Origin: JAQVCM01 sp040403095
GTDB taxonomy: Bacteria; Bacteroidota; Bacteroidia; Flavobacteriales_D; Crocinitomicaceae
Reading direction: 5' to 3'
Assembly (NCBI GenBank): GCA_040403095.1
Contig: JBBALI010000007.1
Location: 1-64,000, forward strand
Length of the DNA: 64,000 nucleotides
In this document: positions 26,708 to 35,900 of the stretch, in pieces
How the letters are laid out: the number at the start of each line of letters is the position of its first letter
How positions within the stretch are numbered: position 1 is the stretch's first letter
Made by a program: the position numbers and the translations under genes
Notes under the pieces: model-generated
Databases searched by the model: none
The model's input: only the letters and a program-made list of their open reading frames with translations
Told to the model about the DNA's origin: nothing

Positions 26708-26733
26708 GTATAAATGTCTAAATTATTGAAGTG

Positions 26734-26741
26734 CAAAGGTA
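26734..26741 (-). promoter_or_regulatory. Candidate -7 promoter element for the PfkB operon
   Basis: TACCTTTG on the minus strand matches TAnnTTTG and lies 26 nt before the ATG at 26707, in the 99-nt gap after fluC. No exact -33 TTTG at the ideal spacing. Confidence 0.4.
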
Positions 26742-26806
26742 GGGAAAAAAAGATTGGAAATGTTGCAAGAAACAGTGCGAAATATTAAGCTTTTATTGAT
26801 TCTTAA

Positions 26807-27169
26807 TTAAACACTCATTTTCATCCAAAGTAAAATGCCAACGCCAAAGAAGAGCGAAATTAAAATATTTGAAACCGCCCAAATCCATTGACCTTGTTGA
26901 ATTAAATCCACTGTTTCTTTGCTCCAAGAGGAAAAAGTACTGAAACCACCACAAAAACCAGTTATTAACAAAGGTGAAATCCAAGCGGTTGATTCTATTT
27001 TGTCTTTGAAACCATAGACGGTAATTCCCAAAATAATGCAAGCTAAAATATTGGAAGTAAAAGTTGCAATAGGTAAATTTCCTGCATAGATTTTTTGAGT
27101 TCCTAGACTTACGCCATAGCGAGAAATACTTCCTAAACCTCCGCCAATAAAAACCCAAATGAAATTCAT
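26807..27169 (-). CDS. fluC: Fluoride ion channel FluC (CrcB)
   Basis: A 120-residue, four-helix membrane protein of the Fluc/CrcB family. It works as a dual-topology dimer and lets toxic fluoride leave the cell. Family marks are GGGLGSISRYGVS near the N-terminus, the helix-2 Asn in TSNILACIILG (about 39-49), and GFCGGFSTFSSWSKE (about 72-86), which carries the pore Phe and central sodium site. Length is typical. No fluoride riboswitch could be recognised in the 98 nt upstream. It neighbours inorganic pyrophosphatase, an enzyme that fluoride inhibits strongly. Confidence 0.93.
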   Translation of the reverse strand: MNFIWVFIGGGLGSISRYGVSLGTQKIYAGNLPIATFTSNILACIILGITVYGFKDKIESTAWISPLLITGFCGGFSTFSSWSKETVDLIQQGQWIWAVSNILISLFFGVGILLWMKMSV

Positions 27170-27212
27170 GCGATACTTTTGAACGAAAATAGTAATTTTC
27201 TTAAAATTGCAG

Positions 27213-27245
27213 CAAAAAAAAGACTGCTCAACAATTGAACAGTCT
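27213..27245 (-). terminator. Rho-independent terminator after ppa
   Basis: On the minus strand AGACTGTTCAA pairs with TTGAGCAGTCT (11 bp, one G-U) around a 3-nt loop, followed by eight T residues. It lies 22 nt after the ppa stop and separates it from fluC. Confidence 0.9.
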
Positions 27246-27267
27246 CTAAATTTATTTCGATTTAATG

Positions 27268-27954
27268 TTATTTCAACGCACTCAAAATAGATTCAACCAA
27301 TGTTTCGTTGGTGTCACCATATTTTGCTGTGTAGTCTGCTGATGCACGTTTGATAACTTCGAAAGCTTCTTCTTTACCGTAAACATGCGTAATTTCAACA
27401 TTTTTTGCTCCGCCATCTAAATCTTTGTAAGTCAAGAAAAAGTGACGCACTCTGTCGATAACCATTTTCGGCATTTCAGAAATGTCCTCGATGTTTCCAT
27501 AAGCTTGATCGTTTTTCAAAACAGCGATAATTTTATCATCCGCTTCACCACCATCCAACATTCTGAAACCGCCAATTACTTTGGATTCGCATAAAATGTT
27601 GTTGTGTAAAAATGTTCTTTCGCTCAACACGCAGATATCCAAAGGGTCTAAATCGCCTGTAATTTCTGTACGTCCAGTTTTTTCATTGGCAAAAGCGGCA
27701 ACTTGTGTATCACAGTATGTTTTGGGAATAAATCCATATAAACACGGCATATGATTGGATAATTTTTGTGGTCTATCCACCATAATGTGTCCTGATGGCT
27801 TGTCGATTTCATATTTAATCGCATCAGCAGGGATGATTTCAATGTAAGCATTTACAAAAGCTGGCGCTTTTTCACCGACTTCAATTCCATGCCAAGGATG
27901 AGCAACGAAATTTTTGCTCATTGCCTCTACAATTTTCTTTACTTCTTCTCTCAT
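27268..27954 (-). CDS. ppa: Soluble inorganic pyrophosphatase (family I)
   Basis: A 228-residue Mg-dependent pyrophosphatase that drives biosynthetic reactions by splitting PPi. The family I core is visible: KYEIDKPSGHIMVDRP (about 48-63), the metal site GDLDPLDICVLSE (about 100-112, D-x-D-P-x-D) and a second acid patch VLKNDQAYGNIEDISEMP (about 146-163). It is somewhat longer than the 175-residue E. coli enzyme, as in eukaryote-like and many Bacteroidota versions. Single gene with its own terminator; a TATATTTG box lies 61 nt upstream. Confidence 0.95.
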   Translation of the reverse strand: MREEVKKIVEAMSKNFVAHPWHGIEVGEKAPAFVNAYIEIIPADAIKYEIDKPSGHIMVDRPQKLSNHMPCLYGFIPKTYCDTQVAAFANEKTGRTEITGDLDPLDICVLSERTFLHNNILCESKVIGGFRMLDGGEADDKIIAVLKNDQAYGNIEDISEMPKMVIDRVRHFFLTYKDLDGGAKNVEITHVYGKEEAFEVIKRASADYTAKYGDTNETLVESILSALK

Positions 27955-28015
27955 GAATCTTTATTTACCATGAATAATGTGATGAATCATTCATGCTTTT
28001 AAAATTTTAATTGTG

Positions 28016-28023
28016 CAAATATA
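28016..28023 (-). promoter_or_regulatory. Candidate -7 promoter element for ppa
   Basis: TATATTTG on the minus strand, 61 nt before the ppa ATG at 27954. If used, it leaves a leader of about 55 nt containing the inverted words CATGAATGATTCATCA / ATTCATGG, which could fold. Confidence 0.4.
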
Positions 28024-28095
28024 ATATCAAACAATTAATTTTGATGTTGATGAAATAAAAACGTCTGATTTTCTTGCTAAATGGGATAGTTTTTT

Positions 28096-29244
28096 TCATA
28101 TTGTACCAGCACAAAATCCTGATGCGATGGAAGCTTGCAACAAATATCCGCCAGTGGGTGCGTCCCAATCAATCATTTCCCCACAAAGTTTGATGTTTGG
28201 GAATTTTTTCAAACTCAAATCTGAATGCAGTTCATTCCAAGAAACGCCGCCAGAGGTCGAAATAGCCTCATCCATCGGGCGCAAGGATTCAATTTTAAAG
28301 CTCAAATTTTTGATTTTTTCGGCCAAACTTTCTGGATTTAAGAATGTCGCTTTGTCAGTTTCTGATTTTAAAAGAAAAATAGCAGCTTTGGAAAGTTTCA
28401 TCTTTTTGAGTCCTTCTGTATTGTTTTTAGCAGATTTTAAGCAGGCCAGTACTTGCGCTAAATTCCATTGTGGTTTTAAATCTATGCAAAGTGGCAAATC
28501 CGGGTTTTCTCGAAAAGCGCGATTCAAATGATAAATGGCTGCTCCTTCAAAACCATAATTTGTCAAGGTGACTTCTCCAGCTTTTTGAAAATCACCAATA
28601 GAAGTGACCACATTCTTCAAAATTTCGCCTTCCATTTTTTCAAGTGGAACCTGAAAACGGAAATTCATTCCTGCATTGCTAGATTGTAGTGGAACAATTG
28701 CGATATTTTTGGATTGAAATAGTTCTACCCAAGCTGCGTCCGAACCTGTTTTTGACCAAGTTCCTCCGCCTAAAGCGAAAACCATTTTATCAAAAGAAAT
28801 GATTTTTTCTATCGATTTCGTTTGAAAAATAATTGAATTTGAATCAAAATCGAGCATTTTATGATCAAAATGAAAATCTGCACCTTTGTTTTTCAACCAA
28901 GAAATCCAAGCATTCAACACATCAATTGGTTTTGTTCCTTTGATGGGAAAAATCTTTCCTGTTGAACCAGTATAAGTTTCAATTCCAATTAATTTCAACC
29001 ATTCAATCAATGCTTGATTGTCAAATTTCTCCACACATTTTTTGATTTCGTCACAATTATAGCGCGACAAAAAATCTGATTTCGATTCAGAATGTGTTAA
29101 ATTGAATCCGCCATGACCAGCGACCAAGAATTTTCTTGCAGGTGCTTTTTTGTGGTCGTAGAATGACACTTCAAATCCCTGTAAAAGATATTGACTGCCT
29201 GCCATTAATGCTGCAGGGCCGGTGCCAACTATTCCTACTTTCAT
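28096..29244 (-). CDS. HI0933-family FAD-dependent flavoprotein
   Basis: A 382-residue flavoprotein of the HI0933/BaiN-like family. The FAD dinucleotide fold is at the start (VGIVGTGPAALMAGSQYLL, residues 2-20). The family loop KFLVAGHGGFNLTHSE (about 38-53) and the C-terminal FAD contact with DAPTGGYLLQASIASG (about 362-377) are present. The substrate of this family is not established. It ends with a normal stop; its start overlaps the stop of the upstream beta-barrel gene by 4 nt (ATGA). Confidence 0.88.
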   Translation of the reverse strand: MKVGIVGTGPAALMAGSQYLLQGFEVSFYDHKKAPARKFLVAGHGGFNLTHSESKSDFLSRYNCDEIKKCVEKFDNQALIEWLKLIGIETYTGSTGKIFPIKGTKPIDVLNAWISWLKNKGADFHFDHKMLDFDSNSIIFQTKSIEKIISFDKMVFALGGGTWSKTGSDAAWVELFQSKNIAIVPLQSSNAGMNFRFQVPLEKMEGEILKNVVTSIGDFQKAGEVTLTNYGFEGAAIYHLNRAFRENPDLPLCIDLKPQWNLAQVLACLKSAKNNTEGLKKMKLSKAAIFLLKSETDKATFLNPESLAEKIKNLSFKIESLRPMDEAISTSGGVSWNELHSDLSLKKFPNIKLCGEMIDWDAPTGGYLLQASIASGFCAGTI

Positions 29245-29810
29245 TTACGTTGAAACAAGCCTTTCTTGTCTTTTGATTTTTTGGTGTCAACGTCCCAATC
29301 ACGTTTGTTAATCAATACAAAACGCAAAGCGATGAAAAAAGTATTGGTCAATTTAACCGTGCTTGAAGGCGTTAAGAAATTATAGCCCGTTTGGATGTGA
29401 AATTGGGTTATTTTAAAACCAACAACAGGGGCAAAACCAACGCTTGTTTGTTTGAAATCGGTCCGCATGATGACATTTCCACCATAAGTGAAATTGAGTC
29501 GACCAAATTTGACCCAATAACCAGCATCATAGCCCAACACATTGTGTGTAAAATTATAATTCACTCCTGTATGAATAGCTTGCGTGACAGGTTTTATCAA
29601 TTTCACTTTTTTGAATTGCATTTCGCCTCCAACTTCACCAACCCAAAACAAACCACGTTGAACACCAATATATGGTCCTGATTTTCGGACATGAATGTCC
29701 AGCCATTTGTCTTTTTGTGCCAAACTGCCAAGTGCAATTAATGCTTGATTTTGTGCTGAAACTTGAAATCCAAACCAAAAAACCAAAAATATCGCTGCAA
29801 TATTATTCAT
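29241..29810 (-). CDS. Exported protein, probably an outer-membrane beta-barrel
   Basis: A 189-residue protein. I place the start at 29810, where translation gives a good signal peptide (MNNIAAIFLVFWFGFQVSAQ). A longer frame opens 54 nt earlier but adds charged residues ahead of the signal. The mature part has alternating, strand-like segments (GPYIGVQRGLFWVGEVGGEM, LGYDAGYWVKFGRLNFTYGG, VGFAPVVGFKI) and ends in a basic tail (KKSKDKKGLFQRK), odd for a barrel. Specific function unknown. The start overlaps cvpA by 8 nt. Confidence 0.7.
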   Translation of the reverse strand: MNNIAAIFLVFWFGFQVSAQNQALIALGSLAQKDKWLDIHVRKSGPYIGVQRGLFWVGEVGGEMQFKKVKLIKPVTQAIHTGVNYNFTHNVLGYDAGYWVKFGRLNFTYGGNVIMRTDFKQTSVGFAPVVGFKITQFHIQTGYNFLTPSSTVKLTNTFFIALRFVLINKRDWDVDTKKSKDKKGLFQRK

Positions 29811-30441
29811 CCTTTTTCTCGTATTTTTGATAGACATCATACAATTCTTTTCCATCTTGAGCATCGATTCCTAAACTATCCGCAATTTCTTTCGCTCGTA
29901 AAACTTGTTCAATTGTCAAATCTGTACTGTCGGATTGTAACGCATTTTTCACAAAAAGGGTACTTTCTTTCAAAGCTGGAATGGTGGTGGTCGAAACTTT
30001 CAATATTGGATTGTAGAGTAAGGATTTTTCTTTCATCGAAGGAGGTAAAAAATCTCCTTTTTCATCGTAGGATTCCAGTAAAACCAAGAAAACACTTACA
30101 AAATAAGTCATTTTCAATACGGCAAAAACGACTCCAAAGGCTTTGTTTATTGGCGTTAAATTGGTGACTTTCACAAATTGCTCGATCATTTTTCCAGCAA
30201 AATACACCATTGCACCAATTCCTAAAAAAGTGATTGTAAACGCAATGACTGGCAGATATTCAGAATCCCAACCGAGCGAATTTTTCATCCAATTGGCTGT
30301 TACATCTGAAAAGTGAATTCCTGCATAAATTCCAACCAATAAAGCCAACAATGTAAAAACTTCGATGATAATTCCATGCTGAAAACCTTTCCAAGCAGCA
30401 TATCCAAGTGGAATAAGAATAAGAATGTCAACAATACTCAT
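29803..30441 (-). CDS. CvpA family membrane protein
   Basis: A 212-residue inner-membrane protein with four helices in the first 130 residues, beginning MSIVDILILIPLGYAAWKGF, with HGIIIEVFTLLALLVGIYAG, the CvpA pattern. The C-terminal 80 residues are soluble. E. coli CvpA is linked to colicin V production and envelope stress. I use the ATG at 30441; an in-frame ATG 51 nt upstream would add polar residues not seen in the family. It is first in a three-gene unit with overlapping starts. Confidence 0.85.
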   Translation of the reverse strand: MSIVDILILIPLGYAAWKGFQHGIIIEVFTLLALLVGIYAGIHFSDVTANWMKNSLGWDSEYLPVIAFTITFLGIGAMVYFAGKMIEQFVKVTNLTPINKAFGVVFAVLKMTYFVSVFLVLLESYDEKGDFLPPSMKEKSLLYNPILKVSTTTIPALKESTLFVKNALQSDSTDLTIEQVLRAKEIADSLGIDAQDGKELYDVYQKYEKKDE

Positions 30442-30568
30442 GCTGTAAAGGTAATGAAATTGAACAAAATGAACCTTCAACCGTTGATTCAAAGAGCTAA
30501 ATTAGAATTGAATTAATGATTTTATTCATTTGGAAGGACATGAATTATTGATTGTCACTTCAAAGCTG

Positions 30569-30576
30569 TAATTTTG
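30569..30576 (+). promoter_or_regulatory. Candidate -7 promoter element for the YgiQ gene
   Basis: TAATTTTG ends 5 nt before the ATG at 30582, so the transcript would begin at or near the start codon. This box also argues against the in-frame start 30 nt upstream at 30552. Confidence 0.45.
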
Positions 30577-30581
30577 TACCA

Positions 30582-32468
30582 ATGGAAGAAAGACCGATAA
30601 CAGATTGGTTGCCAATAACGGCAAAAGAATTGGAAAAAAGGGGTTGGGACGAATTGGACGTTGTTCTAATTTCTGGGGATGCGTATGTGGATCATCCTGC
30701 TTTTGGCACGGCTGTAATTGGTCGCATCATTGAAAGCGAAGGATTTAAAATCGCCATCGTAGCACAACCCAATTGGAAAGACGATTTACGAGATTTTAAG
30801 AAATTTGGTAAACCAAAATATTTTTTCGGTGTAACAGCTGGTTGTATGGATTCAATGGTGAATCATTACACTGCCAATAAGCGTTTGCGCTCAACAGATG
30901 CCTATACACCTGGAGGATCAGCTGGTCACAGGCCTGATTATGCGACGATTGTATATTCAAATATTCTGAAAGAATTGTATCCAGATGTTCCGATTTTGAT
31001 TGGTGGAATTGAAGCATCCTTGCGTCGTGTTACCCATTACGATTACTGGAAAGACCAACTCATGCCTTCCATTTTGGTAGATTCCAAAGCCGATTTATTG
31101 GTGTATGGAATGGGCGATCAACCTTTGCGTGAAATTTTGCGGTTGTTGAAAAAAGGTGTTCCATTTTCTTCTTTGAAAACATTAAAACAAGTTGCTTTTT
31201 TACAAGATTCTTCTTTAGAATTGCCTAAAAATAAACAATGGGAGACTGTTGAATTAGCGAGCCATGAAGTTTGTTTGCAAGACAAAATCAAATATGCAGC
31301 CAATTTTAAAATTGTCGAAGTTGAGTCTAATAAATGGGAAGCGAACCGCATTATTCAGCATGTTGGAAATGAAACTTTGGTAATCAATCCTCCATACAAA
31401 ACGATGGAGGAGAAGGAAATTGACGAATCATTTGATTTGCCTTATACGCGCATGCCACATCCTAAATACAAGAAGCGTGGCGCCATTCCTGCGTATGACA
31501 TGATTAAATTTTCCATCAATATGCATCGCGGATGTTTTGGTGGATGCAGTTTTTGCACTATTTCAGCGCACCAGGGAAAATTCATTGCTTCACGAAGTGA
31601 AAATTCCATTTTGAAAGAATTGGAGGAAGTTGTTTCGCACCCGGAATTTAGAGGTTACATTTCAGATTTGGGTGGACCATCGGCGAATATGTACAAAATG
31701 AAAGGAAAAGACGAAGCAATTTGTAATCGTTGTTCAAGTCCTAGTTGTATTCACCCAGTAATTTGTTCAAATTTAGACACTTCACATAAACCGATGACGG
31801 AATTGTATCGCAAAGTCGATCAACATCCGAAAGTCAAAAAGGCGTTTGTAGGTTCTGGAATTCGCTATGATTTATTGGTAGATGATTTCAATAAAAACAA
31901 CGAAGATGGAAATCATGACGAGTACATTGAGCAAGTAATTACGCGACATGTATCTGGAAGATTAAAAGTGGCTCCAGAGCATACTTCCGACGCTACATTG
32001 CGAGTTATGCGTAAACCTTCGTTCAAATATTTCCATAAATTCAAGGAAAAATACGACCGAATTTCTGAAAAACATGGTTTAAATCAGCAATTGATTCCTT
32101 ATTTTATTTCGTCTCACCCAGGTTGCGAAGAGGAGGACATGGCCAATTTGGCTGCAGAAACCAAAGACATGGGATTTGAATTGGAGCAAGTGCAAGATTT
32201 TACGCCAACTCCGATGACTGTTGCTGAAGTAATTTATTATTCTGGTGTTCATCCATATACTTTGAAGCCAATCAATACGGTAAAAACGAAGGAGGAAAAG
32301 TTGAATCAAAATCGTTTTTTCTTTTGGTATAAACGTGAGAACAGAGATTGGATCAAAAGTCGTTTACAAAAAGCAAATCGACCTGATTTGGCTGAGAAAT
32401 TGTTAAGCGATGTGAAACCGAAATCGAGCCATGTTCCGAAGTGGTTGGAGGAGAAGAGGAGGAAATAA
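30582..32468 (+). CDS. YgiQ-family radical SAM protein
   Basis: A 628-residue protein of the YgiQ (UPF0313) family. The N-terminal DUF-type region contains SGDAYVDHPAFGTAVIGRI. The radical SAM cluster CFGGCSFC (C-x3-C-x2-C, about residue 320) lies in MHRGCFGGCSFCTISAHQGK. Extra Cys pairs follow (CNRCSSPSCIHPVIC, about 373-387), a second possible metal site. The C-terminal part holds the family DUF3362-type region. The reaction is unknown. Start at 30582 is preferred on promoter grounds. The thioesterase gene follows within 10 nt. Confidence 0.9.
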   Translation: MEERPITDWLPITAKELEKRGWDELDVVLISGDAYVDHPAFGTAVIGRIIESEGFKIAIVAQPNWKDDLRDFKKFGKPKYFFGVTAGCMDSMVNHYTANKRLRSTDAYTPGGSAGHRPDYATIVYSNILKELYPDVPILIGGIEASLRRVTHYDYWKDQLMPSILVDSKADLLVYGMGDQPLREILRLLKKGVPFSSLKTLKQVAFLQDSSLELPKNKQWETVELASHEVCLQDKIKYAANFKIVEVESNKWEANRIIQHVGNETLVINPPYKTMEEKEIDESFDLPYTRMPHPKYKKRGAIPAYDMIKFSINMHRGCFGGCSFCTISAHQGKFIASRSENSILKELEEVVSHPEFRGYISDLGGPSANMYKMKGKDEAICNRCSSPSCIHPVICSNLDTSHKPMTELYRKVDQHPKVKKAFVGSGIRYDLLVDDFNKNNEDGNHDEYIEQVITRHVSGRLKVAPEHTSDATLRVMRKPSFKYFHKFKEKYDRISEKHGLNQQLIPYFISSHPGCEEEDMANLAAETKDMGFELEQVQDFTPTPMTVAEVIYYSGVHPYTLKPINTVKTKEEKLNQNRFFFWYKRENRDWIKSRLQKANRPDLAEKLLSDVKPKSSHVPKWLEEKRRK

Positions 32469-32478
32469 AAAAAATCCC

Positions 32479-32955
32479 ATGCAAGACAAAATAACTTTTC
32501 AATTTGTAAGCGAACCTTCTGACGTTAATTTTGGTGGCAAAGTTCACGGTGGTGCGGTGATGAAATGGATTGACCAAGCTGCTTATGCCTGCGCTTCCAC
32601 TTGGGCTGAAGGCTATTGCGTCACTGTTTATGTGGGTGGAATTCGCTTTTACCAGCCAATTCAAATCGGAAATTTGGTGAAGATTATGGCGCGGGTAATT
32701 TATACTGGCTCTTCGAGTATTCACATTGCGGTAGATGTTTATTCTCGCAAAATGTCAGACGCGAAATTTGTGAAAACGACTCATTGTGTGATTGTTTTTG
32801 TATCTGTCGATGAAGAAGGAAAACCGCGACCAACTAAGAAATTTATACCAGATACAGAGCGTGAAAAGCACATGGAACAATATGCGAAAAGATTGATGCA
32901 ATTGCGCCAAGATATTGAAGCAGAAATGTCGCCGTTTTTGAAAGATTATATGTAA
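32479..32955 (+). CDS. Hotdog-fold acyl-CoA thioesterase
   Basis: A 158-residue hotdog protein of the YciA/BFIT-like acyl-CoA thioesterase family. The motif NFGGKVHGGAVMKWIDQAAY (about 15-34) carries the N-x-x-G-x-x-H-G-G and catalytic Asp. The strand pattern IQIGNLVKIMARVIYTGSSS is typical. The likely reaction is hydrolysis of fatty acyl-CoA to acid and CoA. I chose the ATG at 32479, 10 nt after the YgiQ stop; a longer frame overlapping that gene would add an Arg-rich nonsense N-terminus. Convergent with the helicase gene, 11 nt apart. Confidence 0.9.
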   Translation: MQDKITFQFVSEPSDVNFGGKVHGGAVMKWIDQAAYACASTWAEGYCVTVYVGGIRFYQPIQIGNLVKIMARVIYTGSSSIHIAVDVYSRKMSDAKFVKTTHCVIVFVSVDEEGKPRPTKKFIPDTEREKHMEQYAKRLMQLRQDIEAEMSPFLKDYM

Positions 32956-32966
32956 TCGATTCTTTG

Positions 32967-35900
32967 CTAGAATTCGTATTTAATTTTCCATCCGCGTTTC
33001 GTTAAAACATCGTGCGTTGTTACTAATTCTCTGGCATCGTTAATTTTATTGGTAATTTGAGAAATCAAAAGTTGATTGTTTTTTTCGATTTTTACTTCTA
33101 AATCGTAGGGAAATTTTAATGTTGCATTTTCATTTTCACCTTCCAATTGTATCAAATAGTAACGCAGCAAATTGATAGATTCATTGGTGCTTAATTCTAA
33201 ATCTTTAGAGGTAATGGAGCTGAAAAAATGAATTGATTTTTTGGCTCTTGTGAGTAAAACATTCAACCTTTTAGATCCATTTTTTTGATTTAATGGCCCG
33301 AATCTCTTGTGAAATTCACCGATTTCATTTTTGGCATAACCAAAACTAATAATTAAAGTGTCACATTCATCGCCTTGAACTTGCTCCAAAGCCCTGAAAA
33401 ATCCTTTTCCGTGTTCCGTATTTTGATTGATTTTTTGCTGTGTGATTGCTGAAAGTTCTTTCCAAATACAGTCAAGTTGTTGTTCTGAAAAAGCAACAAT
33501 CCCTAGCGCTTCTTTGCCATCTATTGACTTTTCAATCAGATTTGCAACAGCTTTAGCTTCTTCCACGTTTTGGCGGTCAATGAAACGACCATTTTCAATG
33601 AAATGTAAATTTAAAGGTTGCTTATTTTCAGTTGATGAAGGATAGGCAATTAATTCATTTTGGTAAAAATACCTGTTTGAAAATGAAATTAGTGCGGGAT
33701 GATTACTTCTGTAATGATGTTTTAAAGTTGTTTTTGGATAATAATAATTGGCTTGGTGTAATAAATCAACTCCTGTGATTGCGCTTGCAAAATAGTTGCT
33801 CGGCGACATTTGTTGTTCATCGCCTGCAATAATTGCTCTTTCGGCTCTTTGGAGTGATCCCAGCGCATTTGAAAGCGGAATTTGGCTTGCTTCGTCAAAA
33901 ATTACCCAATCAAAAAGCGATTGTTCCATCGGGAAAGTGACTGCAACTTGAGCGGGCGTGCTCAACCATATCGGTGTCAAAACTTCAATCCAAACTCTTG
34001 CTTCACTATTCAATAATTCTCTGATTGTTTTATGTTGTTTAGATTTACCAAACTCCTTGACCAAAATCGATTTTCCGATTTTTAATTTAGCTTTTAGCGC
34101 TTTTTCTTCAGGTTTTAATTTCCCATTTGCAGTTCTCAAAATTGAATTTAATTGTTCAAATTTTTGTGCTTGTTGAAAATAAATCTCCTTTCCAAATAAG
34201 AACATCTCTTCTTGTTCCGATTGAATGATTTTTTCTATTTTTTTCAATAAAGAATCCCCATCAAATTTTGCTAGTTCTGGCCAGTTTGATTCAAAGTTTA
34301 CCCAATGACTTCTAAGTATTTTTTCGGCAATTATTTGAGGTGATTGTGAAGTTGAAAGTAAGTTGTAAATATTTGGATTTAAATTAATTAAAATATTTTT
34401 TTGCAAAATTATTTCCTCGATATTTTCTTCTAAATCAATTAAATTTTTAAGTGTAATTTTATCTAAATCGTAATTCAATATGTTTTTTATTTTTTGGTAA
34501 AAAACGTGTAATTCATTTGATGCTAAAATTGCTTCTTTTCTTTTGCTTTCACCTATCAATAAAGCTTGGTTTAATTCGTTTGATTTTTCATTTTCAAGTT
34601 GCTTTACGATGTAGTTAATACTCTCGATTTCTAATTCAGGTCTTTCTATTCCAAAACTCAAAAATTGTTCTTTTAGTTTTTGAATTTCTTCTGAAATGGA
34701 TAGATATTTTAACCAATTTTCGATGGCTATTTGTGGAACAACATCCTTGTTTTTGAGACAATTTTTAATTTGTTTTTCAGCTTTTCTTTTGGTCCACCAA
34801 GTGCTGGCTAATTGAATTTTCCAAGATTCAATTTGACTGATGTTTGGCTTTTCATTCCAATTTTTCTCCTCTGAACTGATTAGATTAAATTCAGCTTCTT
34901 TTGTGATCCACTTATTTTTTATTTTTTCAAATTTATTGTGGTCTTTTTTGGACGAAAAAACAGAAGCATATTTCTTGTAAGATTCATTTTCAATAATTTG
35001 AAATCTTGGTATCTGTCTGATAATTTTTGCTAATTCTCCTACCGTCTCAATTTCAAATTTCCCAGCGAATTTTTTAAATTGTAGTTTTAGCTGTCGGATT
35101 TCTTGATCTAATTGTAAGTATTCGCGTAAAGCATTTTGACTTAAAAAATGTAGTTTTTCAAATCCGCCCCAAATTGAATGAAGTTGCTCTATCGCTGATT
35201 TTTGCTCAAGCCAAACTTTGATTTCAGGCACAGCTGAGGAATATTCAACATTTTGTAAATCGTGATTTTTAAGTAGATTTTTGAATTCTTCAAGACTTAT
35301 GCCTCCGATGAGGTTTTTAGATAACATTTTATCAATTGTCAGCTGAAGTTGTGCCAATAATTGTTCTGATAGTAATAGGTTTTTGGGATGCTTTTCGGTT
35401 TTGATTTCTAATTTATCCCAAGTGTTTTTCAATTTTAGGATAAAGTCATGCGATTTGACTTGGCCTTGCGAGATAAATGTAAAATCATCCAAATTGAATT
35501 GGCTCAATTTTTTAACCAAAACTTCCAATGCCGCTTTTTTTTCGGAGACAACCAAATTCATTTTTCCTGCAAAAAGTAATTTTGCCAAGAGATTTGTTAA
35601 AACTTGAGATTTTCCTGTTCCTGGAGGGCCTTGAATGACAAGATTTCCTGTTTTGATTTTTTCGAAAACTTGCAATTGATCTTTGTCAATCGAAACTAAA
35701 TTGTAGTCCGTTAAGGCTTTTATGTTCGTTAGATTATCAAAATCTTCCCCTAATATTTCTTTGACTAAATGATTTTGTTCTTGGTTTTTTAGGGCTTCTA
35801 AATCTTTGACAATTTGGTATCTGTGGTGATGAAAATTTCCTAAATATTTAAAATTCTCAATTGTAAATTCCAATCCATTTTTAATCAGAAATTGGTTGAA

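Noticed and set aside
26793..27158. A 121-codon Trp/Phe-rich frame on the minus strand
   Set aside because: It is the same stretch as fluC in another frame and has no family-like pattern; fluC is a clear match.
27170..27267. Possible fluoride riboswitch ahead of fluC
   Set aside because: The conserved core of the fluoride aptamer was not visible; the region holds the ppa terminator.
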